Notes under the pieces: generated by a model
The model's database searches: none
What the model was told of the DNA's origin: nothing
What the model saw: the letters and a program-made list of their open reading frames with translations, nothing else
Source: Cryptomeria japonica
Taxonomy: Eukaryota; Streptophyta; Pinopsida; Cupressales; Cupressaceae
NCBI RefSeq assembly: GCF_030272615.1
Contig: NC_081408.1
Span: 338,614,793 to 338,678,792 of the forward strand
Reading direction: 5' to 3'
Length of the DNA stretch: 64,000 nt
Translations under genes and position numbers: made by a program
Shown here: positions 22,456-33,890 of the stretch, piece after piece
Layout: each line of letters opens with the position of its first letter
How positions within the stretch are numbered: position 1 is the first letter of the stretch

Positions 22456-23759
22456 ATTGTGTCCTGAGGGGTCACATGGTATTGTTAGGGGTCATATGGG
22501 GTCCTAAGGGGCTACACATGTGTTAGAACACCATATGACCCCTTAGGACACCATATGGACATCATATGGTCCTAATGGATCATATGCTATCCTAAGGGGT
22601 CATATGGTGTCATAAGGGATCATATGGTGTCATTAAAGGTCACATGGGGTCGTAAGGGCCCACACATGTGTTAGGACACCATATGACCCCTTAGGAAACC
22701 ATATGACCCCTTAGGACATCATATTGTCCAAAGGGGTCATATGGCATCATAAGGGGTCATGTCATGTACTCTAATGTTAAAAGGGGTCATATGGTGTCAT
22801 TAGGGGTCATATGGGGTCCTAAGGGCCCACACATGTGTTAGAACACCATATGACCCCTTAGGACACCATATGAGCCATTAGGACAACATATTGTTCTAAG
22901 GGGTCATATGGTATCATAAGGGGTCATGTCATGTAATAGGATGCTAAAAGGGGTCATATGGTGTTGTTAGTGGTCATATGGGGTCCTAAGGGCCCACACA
23001 TATGTTAGAACACCATATGACCCCTTAGGATGTCATATGACCCATTATGTCATCATATTATCCTAAGGGGTCATATGGTGTCCTCAAGGGTCATATGGTG
23101 TCCTAAGGGGTCATATGGTGTCGTTAGGGGTCATATGGGGTCCTAAGGGCCCACACATGTGTTAGAACACCATATGACACCTTAGGATACTAAATGACCC
23201 ATTAGGACATCATGTTGTCCTAAGGGGTCATGTCATGTACTAAGATGTTAAAAGGGGTCATATGGTGTCCTAAAGGGTCAAATGTTGTTGTTAGGGGTCA
23301 CATGGAGTCATAAGGGCCCACACATGTGCTCAAACACCATATAACCCCTAAGAACACCATAAGACCCCTTAGGACACCATAAGACCCATTAGTACATTAT
23401 CCTAAGGGGTCATATGGTGTCATATGGTGTCTCGACGAGTCACATGGTGTCGCTAGGGGCCATATGGGGCACTAAGGGGCCACACATGTGTTAGAACACC
23501 ATATGATCTGTTAGGACACCATATGGACATCATATGGTCCTAAGTGGTCATATGGTGTCCTATGGGGTCATATGGTGTGATCATGGGTCATATTGGGTCC
23601 TAAGGGCCCACACATGTGTTAGAACACCATATGACCCCTTAGGACATCATATTGTCCTAAGGGGTCATATGGTGTCATCAAGGGTCCTGAGGGGTCACAT
23701 GGTGTTGTTAGGGGTCATATGGGGTCCTAAGGGACTACACATGTGTTAGAGCACCATAT
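22456..23759. repeat. Palindromic minisatellite, left part
   Basis: This tandem array is built from a ~20-bp unit GGGGTCATATGGTGTCCTAA and its reverse complement, arranged as a higher-order repeat marked by ACACATGTGTTAG at about 22512, 22670, 22829, 22994, 23151, 23320, 23484, 23609 and 23737 (spacing 125-169 bp, mostly ~160). CATATG, CCTAAGG and ACACATGTGT are palindromes, so each unit can fold on itself. It continues at 29916 on the far side of Copia E. Confidence 0.93.
23755..23759 (+). repeat. Left target-site duplication of Copia E (CATAT)
   Basis: CATAT directly precedes the LTR start and is repeated at 29916-29920. It is part of the CATATG core of the minisatellite unit. Confidence 0.88.
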
Positions 23760-24957
23760 TGTTGGCCATATGATGAAATTGATTATGTGTTGCATTGACG
23801 TTTTGTCATTGATGTCAACACTAGCTATTATGGTTGTTTATCGACTTCTGGTAGAAGGATTGGATTAGGAAGATTATTAGTTGATTGTCACTGGTATGAT
23901 CTAGATAATGGAATAAGTTTTTATGGATGGTTCATATGCTTCTGAAGTATGTTTCGTTTAGTTGGTATTGACTTGATGATCGAATGCTATCTCATGTTCT
24001 AGTAAGCCTGCTTTGTAGGTCCGGTAAGGGTTTCACCGACAGAGCTTTATTGAAGATCCTTGATTTAATGCATAAGTGGTGTTGGTGCAGCTTCTAGAAG
24101 GGATTCAAGATGCTGATGCTAATTGTGTTGATGCCTCGACTAATTGGTGTCACTTTTTTGGTGTGTGTGGATCTAATTTAGGTCTGGTACTATCTAGGTT
24201 ATGGACCGGTTTTCTTGTAACGTGTTGGTGGATCCTCTGATGCGCTTCTGAGATGTTTAATTAATTGGATGATGTTTGTTTGGCCTTAGGATGACATGAT
24301 TTATGATTTTATTTTGGGATTATGTAATGGATCTATTGAATTATCATTTGGGTGTCTAACCTAATTGGTTAGGTCCTGGGTTGGTATAAATATATGTAAG
24401 ATCTCATTGTAGATCATGTATGAATGGGCAAGGAGAGAATAATGTAATAATCATTTATGTAGAGGATTTGGTCGATCATAGGTGATCAAGTTGGGTTTAT
24501 GTAAGAGGTTTTAGACCTTCGGTATTGAGCTTAACTAGAACTATATTCTAGCATGTTTGATGTTATCGCCGATAGTTCTTCTTTCTAGATTATTGTCCAA
24601 ATATTTTGAGGTGGTTGACATCTCCGTAGTCAGTGAGACTCCATTGTGATGAGCAATGCACTCTAGGTAGTGTGCCTTTGTGCATGTGCATGCCCCTATT
24701 GTAATCATATACTATCTATAGAAGTATCATTTGACTATGGATAGGGTTTCCCATCATAGTTTTTCCCTTTACCGGGTTTTCCACATACAAATCATGGTGT
24801 TATCTATTATGGTTGCATGGTATTGATTCTCTAGTTTTCAATTATGCTTTAATTCTTTATCAATTATTCCTGTAAAATATTTTAAGTGCTTTAATTCACA
24901 TAATCTATTAACAACTGATTCACTCCCCCTCTCAATTGTTCACTAGTTATCCTAACA
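23760..24957 (+). repeat. Copia E 5' LTR
   Basis: Starts TGTTGGCCATATG, ends TTATCCTAACA. The TATA box is TATAAAT at 24385-24391. It contains CATTGATGTCAAC near its start (the right arm of the stem-loop) and the CACTCCCCCTCTCAATTG block near its end, laid out like the LTRs of A and B. Confidence 0.93.
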
Positions 24958-24959
24958 AT

Positions 24960-24971
24960 TGGTATCAGAGC
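24960..24971 (+). promoter_or_regulatory. Primer-binding site of Copia E
   Basis: TGGTATCAGAGC, 2 bp after the LTR, complementary to initiator-Met tRNA; identical to B1 and D. Confidence 0.93.
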
Positions 24972-25015
24972 CTGGTCCTCTTTTTGCAGAAGCTTAACCG
25001 CTTGAGGAAGATCCC

Positions 25016-25947
25016 ATGACAACTAATAGTTCAACTATTATTTTTTGGAAGGAGAGCCCTAGGCTTGATGGAACAAACTATGGAGTATTGAAGATTTAGA
25101 TGGAGACTCATTTAAGATGCATTGGAAAGGAAATTTGGGAGATAACTTAGAAAGGTTACACTCCTCATAATTCAGTAGACTTGGAAAAGAACATTGAGAA
25201 TGACTGCAGAGCTAGAGAATAAGCGCCTTATCAGATAAATCATCAGTAAAAGCTATATGGGACAAGTTGGAGACTTTGAATGAAGGTGATCCCACTATTA
25301 AAATTGGAAAACTTGAATGTTACCAGGTAAGGTATGAAATTTTGAAGATGGAGGAAGATGAAAGAAATTATGCATTCATGGAAAGGGTAATTGAAATTGT
25401 ATTAGGAATTCAGTGTTGTGGTGGATCTCTGAGTGAGGAAGAGATTGTTTCAAAAGTGTTAAGGGTTTTGCCACCGGCATATAAGATGAAGGTAACTACA
25501 ATTAATGATATAAGAACCATTCCTAATTCTTCTATCAATAGAGATACTTACGTTGGGAAGATATCTGCTTTTGAGCTTGAAGAATTTTGTCCTCTAGGAG
25601 CTCCAAAGATTGATACTGCATTTAAGGCATCTACATCATCAACTGGCAAGCAAGATTGGAAAATTTTGTATGCAAAGGAATTGGAAGAGATTAGGAAAGA
25701 AGATGAAGAGCTTGAGAAACTTGAAGCCCTATTTGATAGAAGGATACCTAAAGGTCCGACAGGAAGTAAGCGTGAAGGAAAATCTCCTTTTAAATGTTTT
25801 GCATGTATTAAGATAGATCATTTTGCATCTAGATATCCTGAAAGGAATTCAAAATTGGAAGAAAGAGAAAGAAGATCTTTTAATCCTAACCTTGAATATC
25901 AGATCAAGCATAATTATAGGAGAAACAAAAATAAATCATTCTACTAG
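25016..25947 (+). pseudogene. Copia E gag
   Basis: ATG 25016 begins MTTNSSTIIFWKESPRLDG, with the typical Copia gag opening LDGTNY. The first ~70 codons have four stops, then one frameshift (~25225) leads into the main open part DKSSVKAIWDKLE... to 25947. It contains the UBN2-like region (LRVLPPAYKMKV) and a zinc knuckle CFACIKIDHFASRY. The knuckle's last Cys is now Tyr and its usual Gly is Asp, so it should not bind zinc properly. Family A has the intact version (CFNCNKIGHMASRC). Confidence 0.85.
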
Positions 25948-26500
25948 GCTGATGAGGAAGGAGTACTCGATGACTTAGAGGAAGAACCAGTAGGAGATTC
26001 TGCTAGTGGATCCAACAATGGAATAGACTGGGTATTTTATGCTATGAAGGAAGATGATTCGTAACCAGTTATTATAAATGAGGAAAAGGCCCTTGCAGAA
26101 AAAGTTGAAGACAAAGATGAATGGGTAATAGACAGTGGATGTTCTCATCATATGATAGGAGACAAAAGAAAGTTCCTAACCTTGCAAGAATTTGATGGTG
26201 GTCAAGTCAAATTTGGTAATAACAAGGCATGCATGATCAAAGGAAGAGGAACCATTTAATTGGATGGTAAGCATAACACTGACAATGTCTATTTTGTTGA
26301 AGGTCTGAAGCATAATCTTTTGATTGTAGGACAATTGGTAGACAAAGGATTTCAATTACAATTCAAGGATGGAAACTACCAAATCATTAGCAAATCAGGA
26401 TTTGAGACTGCAACCGATACACAGACAAAAGGTAACATCTTTCGTTTGAACTCTGGTGAAAAGACATGTTTGATTGCACATATTGATGAAAGTTGACTAT
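25948..26500 (+). pseudogene. Copia E protease region
   Basis: In the same frame as gag. WVIDSGCSHHM at about 26125-26157 is the Copia aspartic-protease active-site motif (Asp-Ser-Gly). Downstream, the GAG-pre-integrase lead-in VEGLKHNLLIVGQLVDKG is well conserved. In-frame stops fall near 25945, 26062, 26258 and 26494. Confidence 0.85.
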
Positions 26501-27350
26501 GTCATAAGAGGTTGTGTCATGTAAATTTTGATTGCATTCTAAAGATCAGTTTAACTAAGGCAGTTAGAGATTTACCTAAGATTGTGAACCCTCATAATCT
26601 GGTATGTAAGGAATGTCAAATGGGTAAGCAAATCAGAACTTCTTTTAAGAGCATACTTGATAAATCTAATGATATTATTTATTTGATTCATACTGACCTA
26701 TGTTGTTCTGCTAATACAAGAAGCTTTCAAGGAGATAGATATTTCATGAAAATCATTGATGACTATTCTAGAATGACGTGGGTTGATTTTTTAAGGGAGA
26801 AATATGAAGCCTTTGAGAAATTCAAGATATTTAAAGCTATGGTTGAGACAGAGATAGGAATGAAAATCAAGTGTCTGAGATCATATCAAGGTTGTGAATT
26901 CACATTTGGTGAATTCAACAGCTATTGTGAGAAAAATGGTATTGGGAGACAGTTATCTGCACCCCAGACACCTCAGCAAAATGGCATTATTGAAAGAAAG
27001 AATAGAACCATTTTTGATGCAGCTAGAACCATGATAATGGAAGCTAATTTGACTCATATCTACTAGAGAGAAGCAACAAGTACAATAGTTTATACATTAA
27101 ATAGAGTTCATATCAAAGGAGATACCGGTAAGACACCTTATAAATTATGGTTTGGTCAGTCTCCTACTCTTAAGTATTTCAAAATATTTGGAAGTAAATG
27201 TTATATCAAAAGAAATGATTCCATTGGAAAGTTTGACCCTAGATGTGATGAAGGAATATTTCTTGGTTATTCAACTAAAAGAAAATCATATAGATGTAAT
27301 AACAAAAGATTGCAGAGAATTATGGAGAGCGCTAATGTGAAAGTGGATGA
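26500..27350 (+). pseudogene. Copia E integrase
   Basis: It begins with the zinc-binding segment (LCHKRLCHVNF ... CKECQMGK) and continues into the catalytic core. The first Asp is in HTDLCC and the Glu in NGIIERKNRT, but the second catalytic Asp, normally in SDNGGEF, is replaced (SYQGCEF), so strand transfer should be dead. A stop interrupts at about 27064. The C-terminal GKTPYKLWFGQSP and FGSKCYIKR motifs are present. Confidence 0.88.
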
Positions 27351-27972
27351 GCAGTACAAAGACCAAGCTAAATCTTATGACAGTGAACTGATAGTGGAAA
27401 TGATCATAACTGATCTGGTAGTACCTATACTAGGACATAATATTGAACCAGTTACCCCGACATCATAAAAAAACTCAATTGTAACTGAAGAGCAACAGAG
27501 AGAACCTGAAAATCAGAAAACACCAAGGTATGTAAGGCTAAATTATTCTGAAAATTAGATCATTGGTGACAAAAAAAAGGGAGTTATGACAAGGAGAAGC
27601 TTGCTAAATCATGAGGTAAGTTTCATTTCTCAGATTGAACCGACATTAGTAATTGAAGCTTGTAAAGATGAATTTTGGATGAAAGCTATGGAAGATGAAT
27701 TAGATCAGATAGAAAAGAACAATACTTGGACTTTAGTTCCCCGACCTAAAAATAAGAATGTTATTGGAACTTAATGGGTTTTTAGAAACAAATTGAATGA
27801 GAATGGACAAGTTGTAAGAAACAAGGCTAGATTGGTCTGCAAAGGATATTCTCAAAAGGAAGGAATTGATTATGGGGAAACTTTTGCACCAGTAGCTAGA
27901 ATTGAAGCTATTAGACTATTTCTTACTTATGCATTATTTATTGGGAAGAATTTGGTTTCATGGATCAACAAG
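27351..27972 (+). pseudogene. Copia E reverse transcriptase, N-terminal remnant
   Basis: Linker plus RT start. WTLVPRPKNKNVIGT (stop) [11 protein letters not shown] and [25 protein letters not shown] are classic Copia RT opening motifs. After IRLFLTYAL the sequence jumps to [13 protein letters not shown], which belongs to the RNase H junction. The whole palm, including the YVDD box, is deleted. Compare family A at 41150-42003, which keeps the deleted part. Confidence 0.88.
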
Positions 27973-28337
27973 AAGTAGTCATGCATTTTTTTGCTGAAGC
28001 TAAATATGTTGTAGTTGCAACTAATTGTACTCAAGTTTTATGGATGAAGCAGATGTTGAAGGATATACAAGTGAGTTGTAATGATCTAGTTGTTATCCAT
28101 TGTGATAACTTTGCAGCTATTGATATATCCAAGAATACGGTATTTCACTCCAAGACTAAGCACATATCAATTAAGTATAACTTTTTGAAAGAAAAGGTGG
28201 AAGAAAAAGAAGTTAGATTGGTTTATGTGAACACTAAAGAGCATATAGCAGCCATCTTCACTAAACCTTTGTCTCAGGAATTAGTTGAGTATTTGAGGGA
28301 CAAATTGGGGGTTTCTATCCCTCTGATAGAGACTTAA
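27960..28337 (+). pseudogene. Copia E RNase H
   Basis: In a different frame from the RT remnant. AEAKYVVVATNCTQVLWMKQML and the Copia signatures IHCDNFAAIDISKN, HSKTKHISIKYNFLKEKV and HIAAIFTKPL are clear. The catalytic Asp lies in the CDN motif. The ORF ends at 28337 (GVSIPLIET). Confidence 0.9.
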
Positions 28338-28718
28338 ATGATGCAGATGTGCATCAGTCCAGTATGCATTATCAGAGCTATCTTTTGCTTTGGATTGATG
28401 AAATAATGCTACTACTCAAGGGGAGTTATCCTTGTGATTTAGAGTTTTCATATTTTGTTTAATATCTATGCCATATCTTTGGTATTCTTGTCAAAGGGGG
28501 AGGAATATATGTGAAAAACCATTGCTATTTATTTTTCAGACTGATTGCACTCCTTAGGGGGAGTTTGGTGGTATTTGGTCTTTTTATTCAAATTTGGTTC
28601 AGGGCTTCATTGCTATATCATTTTATGGGAGATTGTTGGTTATCTTCCATTGAGGGAGATTTATTTGGAATTTCTTGGCACTTGGATGTTTTTCACATAT
28701 AGTGTTGCCATCAATACC
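28338..28718 (+). other. Copia E 3' untranslated region with extra polypurine tracts
   Basis: No coding signal. AAAGGGGGAGG at 28493-28503 resembles the true polypurine tract, and two weaker purine runs lie near 28416 and 28555. GTTGCCATCAATA at 28704-28716 is the left arm of the stem-loop whose right arm (28778-28790) is in the 3' LTR, 11 of 13 pairing. The ORFs at 28511-28887 are shadows. Confidence 0.6.
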
Positions 28719-28730
28719 AAAGGGGGAGAT
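28719..28730 (+). promoter_or_regulatory. Polypurine tract of Copia E
   Basis: AAAGGGGGAGAT immediately before the 3' LTR; the same 12-mer as in A and B. Confidence 0.9.
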
Positions 28731-29915
28731 TGTTTGCCATATGATGGATTTGATTATGTGTTGCATTGATGTTTTGTCATTGATGTCAACACTAGTTGTT
28801 ATGGTTGTTTACCAGCTTCTAGTAGAAGGATTGGATTGGGAAGATTATCAGTTGATTATCACCAGTATGATCTCGATGATGGAATAAGTTTGTATGGATG
28901 GTTCATATGCTTCTAAAGTATATTTCAATCAGTTGGTATTGACTTGATGATCAGATTCTATCTCATGTTTCTAGTAAGCCTGCTTTGTAAGTCCAGTAAG
29001 GGTTTCATTGACAAATCTTTATTGAATATCCTTGATGTAATGCATAAGTGGTGTTGGTGCAGATTCTAGAAGGGATTCAGGATGTTGATGGTGATTGTGT
29101 TCATGCCTTGACTAATTGGTGTCATTTCTTTGGCGTGTGTGGATCTAATTTAGGTCCAGTGCTATCTAGGTTATGGACCGATTTTCATGTAATGTGTTGG
29201 TGGATCCTCCGATGTGCTTCTAGGATGTTTTATTGATTGGATGATGTTTGTTTGGCCTTAGGCCGACATGCTTTATGATTTTATTTTAGGATTATGTAAT
29301 GGATCTATTGAAATATCGTTTGGTTGGCTGACCTAATTGGTTAGGTCCTGGGTTGGTATAAATATATGTAAGGTCTCACTGTAGATCATGTATGAATGGG
29401 AAAGGAGCGAATAATGTAATAACCATTTGTGCAAAGGATTTGGTTGATCATAGGTGATCGAGTTGGGTTTATGTGAGCGGTTTTAGATCTCCTATATTAA
29501 GCTTAACCAAAACTATAATCTGGCATTTTTGATGCTATCACCGACAATTCTTCTTTCTGGGTTGTTGTCCAAATATTTTGAGGTGGTTGAAATCTCTGTA
29601 GTCAGTGAGACTCAATTGTGATGAGTAGTGTGCCTTCTTGAACATTCAGACCCCTATTGTAATCATATACTTTATGCAAAAGTATCATCTGACTGTGGGT
29701 AGTGTTTCCCACCATGGTATTTCCCTTTATCGGGTTTTCCATGTACAAATTATGGTGTTATGATGTATGGTTGCATGATATTGATTCTCTAGTTTTCAAT
29801 TATGCTTTAATGCTTTATCAGTTATTTTGGTAAAAGGTTTTAAGTGCTTTAATTCACATAATCTATTAACAACTAATTCAGCCCCCTTCTTAGTTGTTCA
29901 CCAGTTATCCTAACA
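28731..29915 (+). repeat. Copia E 3' LTR
   Basis: Starts TGTTTGCCATATG (one change from the 5' LTR), ends TTATCCTAACA. TATAAAT lies at 29357-29363. It is followed by the right TSD CATAT (29916-29920). Confidence 0.93.
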
Positions 29916-31137
29916 CATATGACCCCTTAGGGCACCATATGGACATCATATGGTGTTAAGGGATCATATGGTGTCCTAAGGGGTCATATGGTGTTGTAAA
30001 GGGTTATATGGGGTACTAAGGGCCCACACACGTATTATAACATCATATGACCCCTTAGGACACCATATGACCCATTAGGACATCATATTGTCCTAAGGAG
30101 TCATATGGTGGCATAAAGGGTCATGTTGTGTACCAGGATGTTAAAAGGGGTCATATGGTGTCCTAAGGGGTCATATGGTGTTGTTAGGGGTCATATGGGA
30201 TCCTAAGGGCTGACACATGTATTAGAACACCATATGACCCCTTAGGACACCATATGACCCATTAGGACATCATATTGCCGTAAAGGATCATGTCATGTCC
30301 TAGGGTGTTAAAAGGAATCATATGGTGTCCCCAAGGGTCATATGGTGTCCTAAGGGGTCATATGGTGTCTTTAGGGGTCATACAGGGTCCTAAGGGCCCA
30401 CACATGTGTTCGGACACCATATGACCACTTAGGACACCATATGACCCATTAAGACATCATATTGTCCTAAGGGGTCATATGGTGTCATAAGGGGCCATAT
30501 GGTGTCCTAAGGGCTCACATGGTGTCGTTAGGGGTCATATGGGGTCCTAAGGGGCCACACATGTGTTAGAACACCATATGACCCCTAAGGACAACATATG
30601 GACATCATATGGTCCTAAGGGGTCATATGGTGTCCTAAGTGGTCATATGGTGTCGTTAGGGTTATATTGGGTCCTAAGGGACCACACATGTGTTAGAACA
30701 CCATATGACTACTTAGGACACCATATGACCCCTTGGAACATTATATTGTCCTAAGAGGTTATATGGTGTCATAAGGGGTCATATGGTGTCCCGAGGGGTG
30801 ACGTGGTGTCTTTAGCGGTCATATGCAATCCTAAGGGGCCATGCATGTGTTAGAACACCATATGACTGCTTAGGACACCATATGGACATAATATGGTCCT
30901 AAGGGATCATATGGTTCCCTAAGGGGTCATATGGTGTCCTAAGGGGTCATATGGTGTCGTAAAGGGTCATATGGGGTCCTCAGGACCCACACATCTGTTA
31001 GAACACCATATGACCCCTTAGGACATCATATTGTCATAAGGGGTCATATTTCATCATAGGGGGTCATTTCATGTACTTTACTGTTGAAATGGGTCATATG
31101 GTGTTCTCAGGGGTCATATGGTGTCGTTAGGGGTCGT
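29916..31137. repeat. Palindromic minisatellite, right part
   Basis: Continuation of the array at 22456-23759, with the ACACATGTGT-type marker at about 30026, 30210, 30398, 30555, 30686, 30846 and 30990 (spacing 131-188 bp). Units diverge mostly by single substitutions. Confidence 0.93.
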
Positions 31138-31669
31138 TATATCTCCCCCACTCCTTCTCTCTCTCACTCCCTCTCTTGGGTGTCTCTATCCCATTTCCCT
31201 CTCTCCTTCCCCATCCCTTCTCTTTATCTTTCAAGTCTCTCTTTCTTTCCCTCTCTCTTTCCCTCTCTCCCTCCTACTCTCTCTCTCTCACTCTCTCTCA
31301 GGTGTCTCTATCCTATTTTGTTTATCCTCTCCCACCACATCTCTCTCTCTCTCTCTCTCTCAGATGTCTCTGTCCTATTTTTTCCATTCTCTCCCCCCCT
31401 CCCTTTCTCTTTTTCTCTCAAGTCTATCTCTCTTTCCCTCTAAATATCTTGCTCTCTCAAGTGTCTCTCTCTCTTTCCCTCTAACTCTTTTTCTCTCTCA
31501 AGTATCTCTCTCTTTCCCTCTAATTCTTTTTCCCTCTCTCCCTCCCAGTGGCCTTCTCCCTCTCACCTTCTATCTCCATCTCTCTGTCCCATTCTGTCCA
31601 TTATTTCCCTCTCCCCCTCCTCATCCCTTTCTCTTTCTCTCTCAAGAATCTTTCCCTCTCTCCCTCCCC

Positions 31670-31726
<57 letters not shown>

Positions 31727-32379
31727 CAACCCCCCTTCTTGTCTCTCCTTCCTCTCTCTCTCTTTCTCTCTTAGGTCTCTTCCTCTCTTTTCATCAACCC
31801 CTACCTTCCTCCATCCATCTCTCTCACTCGGGATCTCTCTTTTCTTGAACCCCTCCCTCGCTCTCTCACTTAATCTCTCTCTCCCTATGATCTCTCCCTC
31901 TCTTTTCATCCCTTCCTCCCTCTCTCCCTAATATATTCCTCTCTTTCTATTAACCCCTTCCTCCTTCCATCTCCCCCACTCTCTCTCTCTCTCTCTCTAC
32001 CCCTCCCTCCCTCAATCCATACCTTCCTCCCTCCCTCTCTCTTACTTAGGCTCTCTCTTTGGTCTCTCCCACTCTTTTCATCAACCCCCCTTCCTTTATC
32101 TCTCTCACTCTCTCTCTCTTAGGTATCACCCTCTATTTTCATCCTCCCCTATCTCCCTCTCTCCATTTCTCTCACTTGGGCTCTCTCTTTTCCTTAACCC
32201 CTCCCTCCCTCTCCCACTTAATCTCTCCCTCTCTTTCCATCCCTTCCTCTCTCTCTCCCTGATATATCCCCCCCTTCTCTCTCTATCCTTGGTATTTTCC
32301 TTTCTTTCCATCAACCACTCCCTTCCTCCCTCCATCTCTCTCACTTGCTCTCTAGTCCCTCTCTCTCTCCCTCCCCATT

Positions 32380-32440
<61 letters not shown>

Positions 32441-33094
32441 AACCCCCCTTCTTGTCTCTCCTTACTCTCTCTCTCTTTCTCTCTTATGTCTCTTCCTCTC
32501 TTTTCATCAACCCCTACCTTCCTCCATCCATCTCTCTCACTCGGGATCTCCCTTTTCTTGAACCCCTCCCTCGCTCTCTCACTTAATCTCTCTCTCCCTA
32601 TGATCTCTCCCTCTCTTTTCATCCCTTCCTCCCTCTCTCCCTAATATATTCCTCTCTTTCTATTAACCCCTTCCTCCTTCCATCTCCCCCACACACTCTC
32701 TCTCTCTCTCTCTACCCCTCCCTCCCTCAATCCATACCTTCCTCCCTCCCTCTCTCTTACTTAGGCTCTCTCTTTGGTCTCTCCCACTCTTTTCATCAAC
32801 CCCCCTTTCTTTATCTCTCTCACTCTCTCTCTCTTAGGTATCACCCTCTCTTTTCATCCTCCCTTGTCTCCCTGTCTCCATTTCTCTCACTTGGGCTCTC
32901 TCTTTTCCTTAATCCCTCCCTCCCTCTCCCACTTAATCTCTCCCTCTCTTTCCATCCCTTCCTCTCTCTCTCTCCCTAATATATCCCCCCCTCTCTCTCT
33001 ATCCTTCGTATTTTCCTTTCTTTCCATCAACAACTCCCTTCCTCCCTCCATCTCTCTCACTTGCTCTCTAGTCCCTCTCTCTCTCTCCCTCCCC

Positions 33095-33136
<42 letters not shown>

Positions 33137-33796
33137 TCAACCCCCATTCTTGTCTCTCCTTCCTCTCTCTCTCTCTCTTTCTCTCTTAGGTCTCTTCCTC
33201 TCTTTTCATCAACCCCTACCTTCCTCCATCCATCTCTCTCACTCAGGATCTCTCTTTTCCTCAACCCCTCCCTCTCTCTCTCACTTAATCTCTCTCTCCC
33301 TACGATATCTCCCTCTCTCCCTAATTGATTCCTCTCTTTCTATTAACACCGTCCTCCTTCCATCTCCCCAACTCTCTCTCTCTCTCTCTCTCTCTACCCC
33401 TCCCTCCCTCAATCCCTACCTTCCTCCCTCCCTCTCTCTTACTTGGGCTCTCTCTTTGGTCTCTCCCACTCTTTTCATCAATCCCCCTTCCTTTATCTCT
33501 CTCACTCTCTCTCTCTTAGGTATCACCCTCTCTTTTCATCCTCCCCTGTCTCCCTCTCTCCATTTCTCTCACTTGGGCTCTCTCTTTTCCTTAACCCCTC
33601 CCTCCCTCTCCCACTTAATCTCTCCCTCTCTTTCCATCCCTTCCTCCCCCTCTCCCTGATATATCCCCTCCGTCTCTCTCTATCCTTGGTTTTTTCCTTT
33701 CTTTCCATCAACCACTCCCTTCCTCCCTCCATCTCTCTCACTTGCTCTCTAGTCCCTTTGTCTCTCCCCTTGGTATTTTGTTTTCTTTCCATCAAC
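31138..33796. repeat. Polypyrimidine (CT)-rich array 3 with a ~710-bp tandem higher-order repeat
   Basis: The first ~500 bp is like arrays 1 and 2. From about 31670 a ~710-bp block recurs: the CT run followed by an (AC)n tract begins at about 31691, 32398 and 33117, each followed by the same ATCAACCCCC... and TTCATCAACCCCTACC phrases in the same order. The third unit is shorter. The opposing S/L/P-rich and R/E-rich ORFs are artefacts. Confidence 0.92.
31691..31724. repeat. (AC)n microsatellite, unit 1
   Basis: An uninterrupted CA/AC dinucleotide run at the start of the first ~710-bp unit. Its counterparts are at 32398-32438 (longer) and 33117-33137 (shorter), so it has changed length since the block duplicated. 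Confidence 0.95.
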
Positions 33797-33890
33797 CAAA
33801 AAGAGGGAGAGAGATAGAGGGAGAAAGAGAGAGGGAGAAACTAGAGGGAGAGAAAGCCCAAGTGCAAGAGAGGGAGGGAGGGAGGGATAG
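33797..33890. repeat. GA-rich tract, strand-switched end of the CT array
   Basis: Directly after the CT array the plus strand becomes purine-rich (GAGGGAGAGAGATAGAGG...), i.e. the same kind of array in inverted orientation. It marks the right border of the satellite domain and could pair with the CT side. Confidence 0.85.

Larger units (their letters stand above)
23760..29915 (+). mobile_element. Copia element E, full length but internally deleted
   Basis: A 6.16-kb Ty1/Copia element with LTRs 23760-24957 and 28731-29915, PBS 24960-24971, PPT 28719-28730 and TSD CATAT. The order is gag, protease, integrase, RT start, RNase H, diagnostic for Copia. The RT core is missing: the frame passes from an RT N-terminal motif straight into the RNase H region near 27940. 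Two frameshifts (about 25225 and 27970) and about a dozen in-frame stops are present. It inserted into the palindromic minisatellite. Confidence 0.93.

Noticed and set aside
23534-23749. 71-codon ORF in the minisatellite
   Set aside because: Repetitive translation of the 20-bp unit; equivalent ORFs appear wherever units are in phase.
22456-31137. CRISPR-like array
   Set aside because: Units are contiguous, partly inverted and diverged, with no constant repeat/unique spacer pattern; the context is a plant nuclear genome.
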